A stretch of 64,000 nucleotides of DNA from the NCBI GenBank assembly GCA_963082975.1, contig OY720344.1, positions 68,228,546 through 68,292,545 on the forward strand, written 5' to 3'. Positions 50,094 to 62,378 of the stretch are shown here, in pieces. The stretch comes from Labia minor. Its lineage: Eukaryota; Arthropoda; Insecta; Dermaptera; Spongiphoridae. Numbering within the stretch: position 1 is the stretch's first letter; every line of letters starts with the position of its first letter. The notes under the pieces were generated by a model, which saw nothing but the letters and a program-made list of their open reading frames with translations, was not told the origin of the DNA and did not search any database. The translations under genes were made by a program, and so were the position numbers.

Positions 50094-51865
50094 TAATTTC
50101 TTAATAATTATACCAATAGATGCCTACTTACCTTTTATAAAATTTTTATTACTATATTTATTCATAAAAACTAATTTTAATAAAATATTCTAAAATATTT
50201 TATAAATATAATAATAAATAAATATTCAATTAAATAAATAATTTTTTCCTAAAAGAATTTGATAAATCTCTATTTCATAATATTCTTGGTCACCAATTAT
50301 TAAATGAAAATATTATTTTAATTTAGAATAAATAAAATGTTATTTAATCAAGATTAATTTTCTATCCTTGTTCAATAAATAGCTAGAGTTTATATATAAA
50401 AGGAGAGAGGGATGAGTTGTGTGTAGGGTTAAGAAAAACACAATCTTGATTCCCAACATTGCTTTTTATTTCCATCATAATATTTCAAGTTCGCTGACAG
50501 ATGATCATGCGAAATGATAATAAACAAACTTTGTGAAAGCATTGTTTTCTAACTATATAATAATCAGTTCTAATTTTGTTCTGTGTCTTATTTATTTTAC
50601 ACAAACAATTTGATATTAAAGCGAAGCACCTATTGCATATGAAAAAAAATAGAGAAATTTAATTTAATTTTTTTTCAATACAAGTATATCAAACAAAATT
50701 AAAAGTAAATAATAGAGGAGGGAAAAAATGAATGTGAGGCACGGTCCATGACATTTTAAGAAGAGAATAGATAAAGATCAAACTACAAGGGAATAACATA
50801 TTTTGCATAAAGGAGAATTGCACAACCAAACAAATAAAATCAAGTATGTTAGGAAAGATATGAGAATGGAATGAATAAAAAAAGACTATTGAACAATTTG
50901 TTTAGAACGAAACCATTATTTGTTTTTATATTGAAAGGGTTAAGTACAAAAGTATAAGTACAAATTTATAACATTTAGACCTCTATAATTATACTATTTT
51001 GATAATTCTTTTCGTTTTAAAGGTCCTGAAAATCTATTTCTGATAATTTTACTATTATCCTCACTCAATTCAACTTTTATATATAATCAAAACAAAAAAA
51101 TGCTCATAAATATTATTGAATAAAATTGGGACTTCCATTTCAATTTTTTTTATATATTAAACTATTAACTAATTTAAACTTTTATCATTTTAATTATATT
51201 ATATTTGATTATTGATTAATTATTATATCTTCGATCTTTACGAAACAGACATTTTAATGACACAATTGGGATTAGATCTGAAAAACTACTGTCGCTCTTA
51301 AATGTAGTATTTATCAATAGTGCTATTTAGAGTGACCACCAGAACTTCAGTAGGGATGAATAGCATAATCAATGCGGTCACGATGCTGTTGTGATACATA
51401 TGTAAGTAACACAATTAGATCCTGAGCTATTAGTACCTCAATACAAATATTTAAGAACAACCTAATTAATAATAATAATAATTCAAAGATTTAATAACTA
51501 AATTTTATTAAACCTGAGCTAAAGTGCTGTGAGATATTAAATTTCTAAGGAGTGAAATTCTCTTGTTTATCTCATAAGAAAATGTCTTACCTTCAATGTA
51601 CTGAATTTTATGGATTTTATTCCCCCTCCCTCCATTTCTATTTTGTTATCGACACCATTAATTTAAAGGATCAAGTTTGAGATACATCTTTCTTTACCTT
51701 CTTTAATCCAGTCACCTTTTCTATACTTGGTTTTAACTCTTAAAATTTATTTATGATTTTAAAAGAAACTTTATTGAAACAACAGGTTTTTAATGTTTAT
51801 TCTTATAAATATCATTCAATATGATTAGTTTCTTTCAAACTTAATTTTATGAAAATTACGATTTT
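50094..51865. other. AT-rich DNA, no gene seen
   Basis: No exon-like reading frame and no paired terminal repeats were recognised. A slightly GC-richer patch (51290-51420, GATGAATAGCATAATCAATG) shows nothing definite. Confidence 0.45.
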
Positions 51866-51867
51866 AG

Positions 51868-51937
51868 CTTTGAACTCTTGTCTTTAAGTTGTAGTTGCTT
51901 TGTAGTTCAGGGCTTTACCAATTGAACTACTCTTGGA
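51868..51937 (-). repeat. tRNA-like sequence, probably a SINE head or pseudogene
   Basis: The minus strand reads AGAGTAGTTCAATTGGTAAAG with a good A box (TAGTTCAATTGG) and, about 40 bases on, a B-box-like GAGTTCAAAGC. The acceptor and T stems do not pair well, so it is unlikely to be a working tRNA gene. Confidence 0.45.
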
Positions 51938-52860
51938 TATATACCATAAATATCTTTATTTATTTAGATAAAATTTCACATAATAATCTAAATTTTATCA
52001 TTGTTATTTTTCAATTTTGTGTAAAAAAGTTCTCTTTAGTGATAAAATTTACATTAAATTAAATTCATACACACAAATATATATACATATAATCGAAAGA
52101 TGATAAAAAATATATTTTTGAAGTTTTAAAACTTTTTTTTTCATAATTACAGTAATTTCATTTGGGTAAAAATATTCTTGAAAATATTTTTTCAAGAAAG
52201 TTCAGTATCTGATGATATCAGGCCATAATTAAGTTTTAAAAAAAGCCTTATTTTTAATTAGAAGATGAATAATCTAAGCATGTAGGTTATGATATGAAAA
52301 CAATCATTGCTCGCATGAAAACTTATTAAAATTTCTTTAAAAGATACATTAGTGATAGAAATAGAAATAATAATTGAAATATAAAAAAAAAATTGATAAA
52401 ACGTTTTTCTCGTGGACTAAATAAATAAATAAATATATATATATATATATATCTTTTATTCCTGTTAATATTAATAAGTTAATGGGTTTTGATAATTTTT
52501 TGGGATCTCTTATTGAAAATTAAATATAATTAATTATAATTCAATTATATTTCTTCCTTACCATCTAAGAGACCCATTTAAATATCTATAAAAATTTTCA
52601 GAACCCTAGCTCAATATAAAGTTGATGAAAAATCGATTCCAATTTTCTAAACAGACAGACAGACAAAATGAAGTGGAGTTGATAAAAAGATTAAATATAA
52701 AAAAGTAATATTTAACAAAATGTTATTCTGGAATTTCCAATCTCATTATTAAATTACGATTATGTAATTATACGAGCAAAATAAATAAATAAATAAATAA
52801 TAACCATTAAAATTCATAGTTGTTATTCTATGTGGATCAATTATTTAGACATTTTCCTGG
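51938..52860. other. AT-rich DNA, no gene seen
   Basis: It contains an (AT)n tract at 52434-52452, a (CAGA)n patch near 52654-52664 and (AAAT)n near 52780-52800. No element ends were identified. Confidence 0.5.
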
Positions 52861-52861
52861 C

Positions 52862-53112
52862 TATTAACCGACCCCAATTGCAATTTCTAGAATGGACAAC
52901 TCGATTTCCGGAGAGTCCAATACGAGGGTGTGATTCGAGGGATTGGATACATGTGTGGGTGTGGTTTGCTGGGGAAAGTAGTAGAACAGAAGGGCTGCAG
53001 GTAGGGGATTAAATAACGATCACTTTAGTTGAGCAGCTGATTTCGAACCCACGGGTGCTTGTGTTTAGTTGGAAGTCAGGCGGGATTAAGTGAATCGGCA
53101 TAGAAGAGGGGT
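52862..53112 (-). mobile_element. Probable tRNA-derived SINE, family 3
   Basis: On the minus strand, CACCCGTGGGTTCGAAATC is a good B box preceded by GACTTCCAACTAAACACAAG. A GC-richer body of about 170 bases follows (GTATCCAATCCCTCG, GGAAATCGAGTTGTCC). The A box is weak. The plus-strand 60-codon ORF across it has no support. Confidence 0.4.
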
Positions 53113-53574
53113 GGGCTCTATTTAATTTGTGTTTATACTCTATGTATACAGAGGTTGAAGAGGGTTGTGGAACGTGTAATTAAAACAAAATATCGAAATT
53201 CGAAGCAAAATATTTTTATAAATGGATACTTTTACGAAATGATATTCTCCCGATTTATAAAATAATTGAAATCTATATAAATAAGAGAATTACTAATGGA
53301 AAGTCAATCCAGTAAAACAAAAGATAGAAGTAGTAGTTTTGTTAGGGAAATAAAAATAAACAAAACTCAACTTAGGGTAGGCTTAAAATAATTGATGGAT
53401 GGAAATGAAATTCAAATCATTAATTAGGTTGATGGTGTATTGGATTTGATTTTGATTCGAGTAGAAGTATTTTATGCAGAGTTATTCAACTTATATTTCA
53501 TGGAACAAAAAATAAAAAAAATTATCGATAAGTTTAGAATTATAAATAATATTTCAATTGAAATTTATTAATTA

Positions 53575-53640
53575 CTAGCAGACCCGGCAAAGCTTCGCTT
53601 TTGCGTGTGTCTCTATACATATATACGTATGTGATAACTG
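53575..53640 (+). mobile_element. 5' end of another Helentron-like family
   Basis: TTACTAGCAGACCCGGCAAA followed by GCTTCGCTTTTGC and a TGTG/TATACATA tract resembles starts that I recall from widespread insect repeats. (AAT)n tracts follow (53650-53810) and the remainder is missing. Confidence 0.4.
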
Positions 53641-53870
53641 AACACTTAATAATAATAATAATAATGTTTAAATGAATATAATTGAAATTTTAGTATTAAT
53701 TGCACTTTTTTTTGGTTTGTATTTTTATTTATTTTTATTGGAATTATTACAAATAATAATAATAATAATAATATACCGTTTAATACGTGAAAATAATAAT
53801 AATAATAATTTATTAAATGAATATAATTGAAATTTTATTTTTTATTATTACATTTTTATTTTTATTTTTT

Positions 53871-54072
53871 ACCGACCGACGATAGTAAGGGAGGTATTGT
53901 TTTCACACCAAATTTCACATGTGTAGATTTTTACATATCTCCACGAATCATGCATTTTCTTAACAGAAAAAAGTATTTTTAGCATGATGTCTGTCCGTCC
54001 GTCCGTCCGTCCGTATAGATGTGTACAGCTTGAACGGCTCAACTGATTTTGATGAAATTTGGTATACTTAAA
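53871..54072 (+). mobile_element. Helentron-like family A, 5' fragment
   Basis: It starts with ACCGACCGACGATAG after a T6 run, like full copies, and includes five GTCC units and the core GATTTTGATG. It stops abruptly at GGTATACTTA. The 3' two-thirds are missing. Confidence 0.75.
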
Positions 54073-54158
54073 TACTCTATTTTTTGAATTTAAAATATTC
54101 GTATCTTTTTAGTCTAAGCCTTTTAATTTTCTTTTGAAAAAAAGAAAATATTTGTATA

Positions 54159-54604
54159 TACGTGAGACTTTTTGAATAAACAGGTTTTTGGATAAAAATT
54201 ATTTTATTTTTCAAAGTAGTCTCCTTTGAGCTCTATACATTTTGTCCAAAGATTCTTCAATTTTTTTATTTCTTCCAAAAAATAAAATTTGTCGAGGACA
54301 TCAAAAAAGAGGTAAAAATCTCTTTCCACCGAGCCATTTCTTCAGGATTGGAAACAACAAATAGTCATTCGGGGCTAAACTCAGAGAATAGGGCGGATGA
54401 GAGAGCAATTCGTATCACAATTCATGAATTTTCATGGAAATTCACTTTTTTCCATTTTATTCTCAAATCACGAGGTAGTCTGCTATTAATGAATATCAAA
54501 CAAAAACTAAAAGATCCAGCTGGTTCAAATATCGACAGGTTGCCTCCTGACAGTGTTGTCATATCATTTGAGAGACGGGAAATTCAAAAAGTCCTGCCCT
54601 CGTA
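54159..54604 (-). mobile_element. Internally deleted mariner, 446 bp
   Basis: The ends are TACGAGGGCAGGACTTTTTG (right, minus strand) and TACGTGAGACTTTTTGAAT (left), imperfect inverted repeats with TA. The minus strand retains the leader, a start MEKSEF and then directly the C-terminus: HPPYSLSLAPNDYLLFP, LKKWLGGKRF, and after a frame break LWTKCIELKGDYFEK and a stop. In the DD34D motif the usual SPDL is LSL, so the third catalytic Asp is lost. Confidence 0.75.
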
Positions 54605-56454
54605 CCATATTCCTATATATCCCTATTAAATGTTACACATATTTATAAAAATGAAATTATTTTGACACACCTAATACCAAAAAAATGTATATGTCTATTT
54701 TCCACCTCTTGACTGATAATATTGAATTACATATATTAGATTCATATTTTTATAAGTTGGTAAAATTATTTATGCCGTTAGTATTAATTATGCATTTTTT
54801 ACAAATCGATATTGATATGATTTTTGGTTTATTCTCTAATAACTTTATATAATATGATCATGACAAATTCCACCTACACATTCTTCCACAAATAGTATTC
54901 AAGAGGTGGTAAAATGTGGTAATCTGACATATTCTTAACTTTATTGTTCTTTAGGATCACTTTGATCTATAAACGCAACAGAACTCATATGCTCGGATCC
55001 TTTACGCTGAATCGAGTATACTAGGCTGAACTCGGTTTCAGTCGACATCAAACAGTGACTCAATTATCATTTTTTATGGTAGGTTATCATTTACAAATTA
55101 GAAAATCATATAAGTTGTTACTTTTATTATATAATTACGAGCACACAATTATTTTTAAAACGAGTATTGTCTATGTGAAAATAAAAAAATATGATGATAT
55201 ATAATATGAATAATACATATATACTTAAAATATATAATTACAGAATACATTTTTGTATCCTGAAAATGACCATTATTCTTCTCAGAAATGTCCCTTATAA
55301 ATATTAATAGTTTTGTCATTTAATAGAATCCAATTTTAAAAATGCATAAAACAGATCGGTGTCCTTTATTAATAAAAGAGTATAATAAGGGCTATTTAAT
55401 TACATAACAGAAAATTATTCATTGTCATTCGAACTATTAAAACAAGCTAAGCACATTTAACGCGAATTTAAATTTTCAAATTTCCTTTCCATATTGAACC
55501 AAAATGAAAATCCAACTTGGACATTAAACATCAATTTTAAATGAATAAGCCACTAATTAATCTAGTATTGATAAAGCAAGAGTAAAGTTTTGCAGTGATA
55601 AATACTACCTGGCTTTTGATATCACTATACAATTAGATAATAAAAGACAAGTGTCGACTAAGGCTATATTAACAATCGAGTGTCTGATTAGAATTGATGC
55701 CAAGCAATAGAGTAAATACATCAACCTCATTCATTTGTTACGTGCTAATGAGATTTGGATTTCAAAATCGAATTGGGAGAAGTGAACAAGGTTGGTTGAA
55801 AAAAAAAACACAGTGAACAATTGCACAAATTAATCCCTGAAGAGATTTGTTAAGGAAGAATGTATTTTTTTTTATTTCATTTACAATATAAATGTATAAC
55901 TTTAGATAAAAAAAATGAAACCTTTCCAATCGAAAAATCAAAAACATATATCAAAATATTGAATTAAACAGAGGAAAGAGGGAGAAACGAATAGAATAGA
56001 CAACGAATGAATTTACTTTTCATTTGATTTTTTTTTATAATCATATTTTTTTTTTATAAATTATATAGCTTTATAAAAAAATGGCAAATTAATTTTGAAA
56101 ACAATATATAATCAAATCACACTCTGCACTCTCAAATTAATTTAATGTATACGAGTTATATATATATAAATCTATATAGAAATGTAGAAAATTCAATATT
56201 TATAAAATTCAAATAAATTATAACGTATTTTAATCAAAGAGGTGGAAGGTTACTAAAATGTAGCGATTTAAATAATACATTCAATTAATATATATATTTA
56301 TATATGGAAAGAGAGAGAGAGATTAAAGGAAGGAGCGTAATAGAGGATATAAATAATAATCAATTTAATAAATCAGTAGTGACTTTTGAAATAAGGATCC
56401 ATTCCTTTAATAGACCTAATTATATATTCTTATATATAATAATAATAATTATAT
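54605..56454. other. AT-rich DNA, no gene seen
   Basis: No coding exon recognised. A block at 54940-55070 has GCTCGGATCCTTTACGCTG and CGGTTTCAGTCGACATC, slightly GC-richer and unassigned. Confidence 0.45.
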
Positions 56455-56935
56455 AACACAAATTATTATCCAAGAAAATCAAAATTAAAATATATAAAAC
56501 AATTATTTTGGCGGTTGTATTATCTGGGTGCTAGGGTAGGCGTGGTCAATGACTTTGGAAGAGGAGAGCAGAGTATTTAAAAATAGGATTCTTCGCTTCA
56601 TTTATGGTTTAAAGAAAGATGAGATTAACGGAGACTGCATAACGAAGAATTGTATGATCTTTACGTATCTTCAGATATAGTTAGAGTCATAAAATCGAGA
56701 AGTAAGCAAGACTGGCGAAAAATATATTTGTGGGAACAGATTGGGAATCAACTGGTTTAAAGATCAAGAACTCGGTCGACAAATATTGAAGGAAAGGACG
56801 TAAGAGAGATGGGAGAAAATGGGAGTTGGGTGGGTGTAGCTCAGGATAGAGATATTTGGAGAAATGTGGTTGTGGCGGCCAAGAACTTTCGAGTTCCGCT
56901 GAGCCACAGATATAAATGATAATAATATTAAATAC
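56455..56935 (+). mobile_element. RTE-like LINE 3' relic
   Basis: AAAATATATAAAACAATTAT is shared with the LINE at 49250. Then follow GAGCAGAGTATTTAAAAATAG, GTGGGTGTAGCTCAGGATAG and GAAATGTGGTTGTGGCGGCC, and the 3' tail ATAAATGATAATAATATTAAA. Read as protein it gives KNRILRFIYGL and a DIWRNVVVAAKN-like end. Frames are broken. Confidence 0.6.
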
Positions 56936-57895
56936 ATATATTCTATAATATATATTTCCAAGAAATAAATAAGACACATAATAATATTTAATATAATTAT
57001 TGTAATTAAGTAGATAATAATTATAAAAATGAAAAAAGTTATATAAGTTGGTGCAGATGAATCTGACTAAAAGAGAATGGCTCTGTTTTTATTAATGAAA
57101 ACTAAAGGGCCATTAATTAAATGTCTCCTAAAGGGCTGCTCAACCATATCATAGATTCGTTTAATGAGAATTCTACTTGGAATCTGCATTTATTATTTAA
57201 ATTATTGAATTTTTAAATAAATTTAAGATTTATTTTAAAGAGGATTTAAAAAAAAAAATTAATGAAATGAGATTTTTATTAGAATTTTTTTTTTGTTATC
57301 TATGTTATTTAATAGATAAATTCGAAAGATAATAATGAATTATTCAATAAACAAATAATTTCGCTTTCAAATAATATTATATTAATTCTAAATTTAAAAG
57401 ATGAATATTATTTATTTATTATTTTGCCATAAAACCCCCATACATAATATTATAAAAATTCTGAACATTCGGATTATAGGGATATTAAAACATAAAGAAA
57501 CTCAAAAAGTCATTTTTTACAATATTATCTTAATCAATTGCAGAGACAGAAAAGAAATAATAAAAAAATAAATTATTTCATTAGATTTATATAGTCACTT
57601 ACTGTTATAGAATACTGTATACAAGTATACTCGCATTTTCTTTATGATGAAAATTCTTATTCTCTACAATCCACAATTCCATCGACCATTTCTATCATCA
57701 GCTCTTTTTTAATTCTTTCCTATTTGATATGAAATTATCTTCCCACACTATAGAATTTTTGACCTACCCCTCTCTCGTTTTGAATTGATTTTCCCCATAA
57801 ATAAATTTTTCACCAATCTTTCATCTCTCATAGTTTGATAATCAATTTTTAAGAAGACTTCACTGTTTTTAGTCTATTGAAATTAAAGTATATGA
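56936..57895. other. AT-rich DNA, no gene seen
   Basis: Low-complexity sequence; no element termini or exons recognised. Confidence 0.5.
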
Positions 57896-58311
57896 AAAAT
57901 CTGGAGTGTCTCCACACGACTAACTAGCAAATTTGAATTGGATTAAATAACATATATTATATTTAAATTAAATTTAATTAATTATAAATTATAAATTAAA
58001 ATTAATAAATTCCCTCTTTGTTGATAGCACCACGTCATGTGCTGGCGCGTGATTTGCAGCCGTATTAAAAAATTAATTCCGGTACTTTAAGCCAGTGCTC
58101 CGCAACCGGTGTGACGCGGCACACTGGTTTGCCTTAAAGGAGATACAGGTGTGCCGCCGCGATCAAATGAAACTTAGAAATCCGCATATAATATAATTAT
58201 AAATCAAAAAAATATAAATTTCTTATATTCATGTATCTCCTTTAAGGCAAACCAGTGTGCCGCGTCACACCGGTTGCGGAGCACTGCTTTAAGCGATTCA
58301 ATCAAGCTGAA

Positions 58312-58346
<35 letters not shown>

Positions 58347-58740
58347 CATTTGTATACAATTTTTAATCATGTGAAATACTATCAAACATATATCTTTATT
58401 TTTAAGGGTAATTTAGAGCAGTGATTCTCAACCACTGTGACGCGAGATTATGAGGCTCTTAAATATTTCCGAAAAAATCAAAACGTGGTAGGTAATGACC
58501 TTCTTCCGGATGAGCACCATTTCTCAAAAGTTGGTAGAAAACTACAAATTTTGAATAATGCCTGTATACCAAATTTCATTATTCTAGCTCAAACCGTTTT
58601 TGCGTAATCTTGTCTACATACACACACACACATATACACATACATTTTTCTCAACCCAGGAACCTACAAAATGTATTAAAACATAAAAATCTTGACATCG
58701 AAAATTTTCGTGATCCCAATATCTCTGGCGAGATAGTAAC
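57896..58740 (-). mobile_element. Helentron-like element, family C, copy 2, with hAT insertion
   Basis: On the minus strand it starts TACTATCTCGCCAGAGATA at about 58735. It has a TGTG/TATG microsatellite, then the core AATGAAATTTGGTATACAGG, CAACTTTTGAGAAATGG and CCGGAAGAAGGTCATTACC. It ends with the hairpin TGGAG-ACA-CTCCA at about 57903. A hAT MITE (58093-58286), an (AT)n tract (58316-58346) and a hAT-like end at 58419 interrupt it. The right subterminal repeat is decayed. Confidence 0.7.
58093..58286. mobile_element. hAT foldback MITE, 55-bp perfect arms, 8-bp duplication
   Basis: Arms 58093-58147 and 58232-58286 begin CAGTGCTCCGCAACCGGTG and are perfectly complementary. CTTTAAGC flanks both sides. 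Family C copy 1 has one such site (GCTGAAAG on its strand), an empty site that proves the insertion. Confidence 0.9.
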
Positions 58741-58869
58741 AATATTTTTTTATATATTATACTAATATATATTAAATTAAATTTCATCTTTAAAGAAGAT
58801 AACAATTTCATGTATAAAAAAAATGATAAATACTTTATTTATTTAAAGATTTCTTTATAAATTTTTCTT

Positions 58870-59400
58870 GAAAGATGCAGTGTGGTTAAGGTAATGTTCA
58901 TTTGATTACAATCTGTTGTAGATCTTCATTCATTATAAAAATCTTTTGAGTTGCCAAGGAACTCAGTACCATTCTCAACGAAGGTACCTAAAAGAGAAGA
59001 ACGCAAGCAAACTCCTGTAAAGCCGCTAACTCCTTCCTCTCCTCCTTTTAGCCACATCAAAGTTAATTCTATCTGTGTAGCAACTAAACTTTGATTATGT
59101 CCCTTGTCGGTATATAACGAAGATGCCTCTTTTATATATACACATGTTTGGATATATAAATACGGCCTTGGCTAGCCCTCGAGGGCTTGTGGCCTTTCCT
59201 ACCCACATATCCTTCTCTTTCGCAGTTACGTTCCTAAATAAAGCCTTTTGTTCAAGCAATTTTCACCAGCTGCATCCCCCGCCTCCATTAATGACTAATA
59301 TAAATAAACCTCTCCAACAACGAGGGGCCGAAGATCTCATTGCGAATGTCACTTACGAATTAAAATATAAATATTTATTAAAACAAAACCATTAATTATC
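58870..59400 (+). other. LTR-like or promoter-like block
   Basis: The stretch is GC-richer, with TATA-like words (GGTATATAACG at 59110, GATATATAAATACGG at 59151), a polyadenylation-like CCTAAATAAAGCC at 59233 and a Pro-rich 90-codon ORF. The order TATA then AATAAA resembles a solo LTR. No terminal TG/CA with a duplication could be fixed, and no retroelement coding sequence is near. Confidence 0.25.
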
Positions 59401-59643
59401 TACATATATCAAAAAAAAGATCGCCCTCGGAAAATAATTTCTCATTCTCCCACACTCCCTACCATCAAATAAATATAATATACAATTTGTTTCATTTTGA
59501 GTTATAATTGTTAGATTATTTTAAATTTATTGTTTTTATGTTACTTTTTTAAATTTAACTTTATTTTTCACGCCCCTCTCTATTTGAGAATTAGTAGTTC
59601 CATTTCCAAATTGCAAGGGGAAACTCAATTTGTGTTGTTTTAA

Positions 59644-59780
59644 AGAAAAGTACCGGGACCCCGAGCCTCGGCTCGGTACTTAAGTTAAAAAAAATGATTC
59701 ATTATTATTGGGTTTGGCTGATAATAATAATACCTGGGATACCGAGCTGTCGCTCGAAAAAATGTTTAGACATTATTATA
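59644..59780 (-). mobile_element. Helentron-like family D, 3' terminal fragment
   Basis: It contains the 3' end block: GTACCGGGACCCCGAGCC, GGCTCGGTACTTAAG, an A run, GATTCATTATTATTGG and AATACCTGGG. On the minus strand its terminal hairpin is CCGAGCC-GA-GGCTCGG. Another 3' end of the same family starts 110 bases on, at 59893, so two tails lie in tandem. Confidence 0.6.
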
Positions 59781-60135
59781 GACATTTTCATTCTGTAAAT
59801 TAAATAATTTTATTTCATTTAAATAAATATCTATTTTTAAATAATTTTTCTCTCTACATTATTTATCTAATTCTGACAATATATTAAGATCACACCGGGA
59901 CCCCGAGCCTCGGCTAGGTAATTAAGTTAAAAAAAATAATTCATTATTATATTGGGTTTGGCTGGTAATATTAATACTTGAGACACCGAGCTGATATACA
60001 ATTCTTTAATTATTTATTACAATTATTAAATGTTGCATCATTGCATCAATCTGATTAAAATGAATGGAACTTGGGGTCCTCAATAATACATAAATATGTA
60101 TTATTAGGTATGTTTCTAAGTGAATGAATATTTTT

Positions 60136-60788
60136 ACCGACCGACGATAGTAAGGGAGGTATTGTTTTCACACCAAATTTCACATGTGGAGATTTTTACA
60201 TATCTCCACGAATCATGCATTTTCTTAACAGAAAAAAGTATTTTTAGCATGATGTCTGTCCGTCCGTCCGTCCGTCCGTCCGTCCGTATAGATGTGTACA
60301 GCCTGAACGGCTCAACCGATTTTGATGAAATTTGGTATATTTACTTAATGCATCAGTGGGATGAATTGATCAACTTTTGGTGCAAATCCGGAAACCGGAA
60401 GTGGTAGTATTAGCGATTGACGATAGGAAGGGAAGGTTTATTTTCACACCAAATTTCACATGAGGAGATTTTTTTACATATCACCACGAATGTATTGGTT
60501 TTATCCTCGGGAAAAATCATCTTCATTATGTTTTTCTTAATTTAAAATTATATGACGTCACCCAGCCCTTCATGACGTCACAGCCTCGGGTAACGCCGGG
60601 CAACGCCGGCTACTTCAGCTATATATTATAAATAAAATAAAATTAAAAATATTTATGTTATATGCCTATCTGCTTTTTATTACATTAATAGATATATTAA
60701 AATTATTTGAAATTGTTTCTGTAGCTGGAAATTAATTTACTTCAAACCGTCAGTCGGTTCGGACCTGGCCACAGGTCAACTTATTTTT
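60136..60788 (+). mobile_element. Helentron-like family A, full copy inside family D
   Basis: Full-length copy from ACCGACCGACGATAG to CACAGGTCAACTTATT, with seven GTCC units, the core, two TGACGTCA words at 60554-60580, right repeat and hairpin. It carries an extra GC-rich piece, CGGGTAACGCCGGGCAACGC, at 60587-60620 that is absent from the other copies. The predicted protein with repeated RPSV is the microsatellite translated. Confidence 0.8.
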
Positions 60789-60954
60789 ATTGGAAGAATG
60801 AGTCAAATTTCAATATGAATGTCATATGTCATCGATATATAAATTAATAATAAATAATATTAATAAATATTAAATTTAATAAAAGAACAATGAATAAATA
60901 AATATAAAATAGTAATTTATTAAAAAATAATAGATTAAAAAAAAAAAAAATTAT

Positions 60955-61025
60955 TTTCCGCCGGTTTCGATCCTGCGAAGTTGACTCGTCAAAACAGTGC
61001 CTCTAACCCACTGGTCTAAGATATT
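60955..61025 (-). repeat. tRNA-like module inside family D
   Basis: The minus strand has TTAGACCAGTGGGTTAGAGG (A box) and, 30 bases on, GCAGGATCGAAACC (B box), about 60 bases in all. The same module is at 63478-63545 in the second long family D copy, with TTAGACCAGTGGTAAAAAC and a B-box region. It is spaced like a pol III internal promoter. Confidence 0.55.
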
Positions 61026-61105
61026 TAGCTAATCTTTTTACCATCTTCCGACACCAAATACCAAACCATTTTTTATTTTGTTGTTATTTTTTTTTTTGGA
61101 GAGAG

Positions 61106-61109
<4 letters not shown>

Positions 61110-61140
<31 letters not shown>
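61110..61140. repeat. (AT)n microsatellite
   Basis: A pure TA run of about 30 bases within family D sequence. Similar tracts lie at 4799-4824, 8371-8391, 20890-20935, 48848-48872 and 58316-58346. Confidence 0.9.
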
Positions 61141-61142
<2 letters not shown>

Positions 61143-61425
61143 ATTAAAAATAAATATTTTTAATTTTATTTCGAAATTAAATAATAAATTTTAAAATGTT
61201 TTAAATATAAAAAAAATATTAATACAATATCCTTTAAAAAAAGGCGGGAGTAAAATTTCAAAATGGATGCCATTGACGTCACCCATATATAATTTTTAAT
61301 TAAGAAATAAATAATGAAGCTGTATGTTTCAAGAGATATGATCAATAAAACTTAATTTTTCTTTATAAATACTATATCTAGTGTGAATTTGATAAAAATC
61401 GTTAGAGCGGTTTTTGAGAACCAAT

Positions 61426-61861
61426 ATATCTATGCGCACGGCAGTGCGCCGGCCAAGTTCCAGCAAGCCGCGCGCATGCCGTAAGTATATTTACACGAAT
61501 GGTTTGGAGTCACTTTTGACCCCCCTGTATCTCAGTGCCTATTGCAAGTACAGAGATAAAATTTTATCTACGTAGTCATATACTAGAACTAAAGCAGTAT
61601 GCCTAATTTCATAGTTATAGCTTCAGTAGATCCTGAAATATGACCCTGTGAAAATAGCTTATCTTGGAACTGATTCACTGATTGGTCAACAAAATTCTTA
61701 GGGTATTTCCAATTGTCCTAGCGCTATGAAATTTGGCATACAGGTCGTGTGTTATAAGTAGGTTAACAAAAAATTATGAAATTTAAGAAATCGGTCAAGC
61801 TTGAGTTGTTATAATCGAATATCAATGCGATTTTAACGAATTCAAACGAATTCATTGGTTT
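61426..61861 (+). mobile_element. Unassigned repeat with Helentron-like core words
   Basis: It begins with GCGCACGGCAGTGCGCCGGC and contains CTAATTTCATAGTTATAGCT and GCGCTATGAAATTTGGCATA, the words seen in the cores of families A-C. Its ends are not defined; it joins family B directly at 61862. Confidence 0.4.
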
Positions 61862-62283
61862 TGTCAGAAACTAATCAAGCTAGGACTTCGAAATTTGGTA
61901 CACCGATATTATTCACAGTTTGTAGATTTCTTTTAAAATTTCGTCAAAATCGGTTAACCGGAAGTGGTACTTTACCTACACTGGTTGCGTTTACCTTTCA
62001 AGTAAAGTACCAGTTTGCTTCGAGATATTTGCTTCATATTTTGTATATAGATTTAAAAATATGAAAAAGATTCAGATACCAAATTTCATAATGATCTGAC
62101 TACCGGAAGTGACATTTTATCTATACAAGTAGCGTTAGGTGTAGATTATAAATATATATAATAGTGTTAAACCATTTTACTTTATAATTTAAATTAATTA
62201 GTTTGTTTATTTTTATTGTTGTTAAAACATAATGATAATAACCTAATTACCTATTTATATGCGGGAAAGTCTAAGGGCAATTT
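61862..62283 (+). mobile_element. Helentron-like family B, copy 2 (5'-truncated)
   Basis: It matches copy 1 from AACTAATCAAGCTAGGACTT to TATGCGGGAAAGTCTA with few changes over about 400 bases. The left subterminal repeat, microsatellite and 3' hairpin are missing. Confidence 0.7.
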
Positions 62284-62378
62284 TTTTAAACACAAAATTA
62301 CTTCAAAGGCTAAGAATGGACGCGGGCGCGGCACAAAAAGGAAAAAATAGGTAAGCTTTCTTAAAAAAAAGTATTGAA

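Larger units (their letters stand above)
59893..61425 (-). mobile_element. Helentron-like family D, long copy split by a family A copy
   Basis: Family D sequence (minus strand, 3' end at 59893) is interrupted at 60136-60788 by a full family A copy and resumes to about 61425. It carries the tRNA-like module at 60955-61025, the word TGACGTCA-like TTGACGTCAC at 61274, and the core CTCTAACGATTTTTATCAAA at about 61388-61408. The A copy is the younger insertion. Confidence 0.65.

Noticed and set aside
51868..51937. Functional tRNA gene
   Set aside because: A and B boxes are present but acceptor and T stems do not pair convincingly.
58870..59400. LTR retrotransposon
   Set aside because: No gag-pol sequence, primer-binding site or second LTR was seen; kept only as a low-confidence LTR-like block.
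60120..60407. 95-codon ORF with repeated RPSV
   Set aside because: It is the GTCC microsatellite and core of a family A element; the same reading appears at 25898-26110 in another copy.
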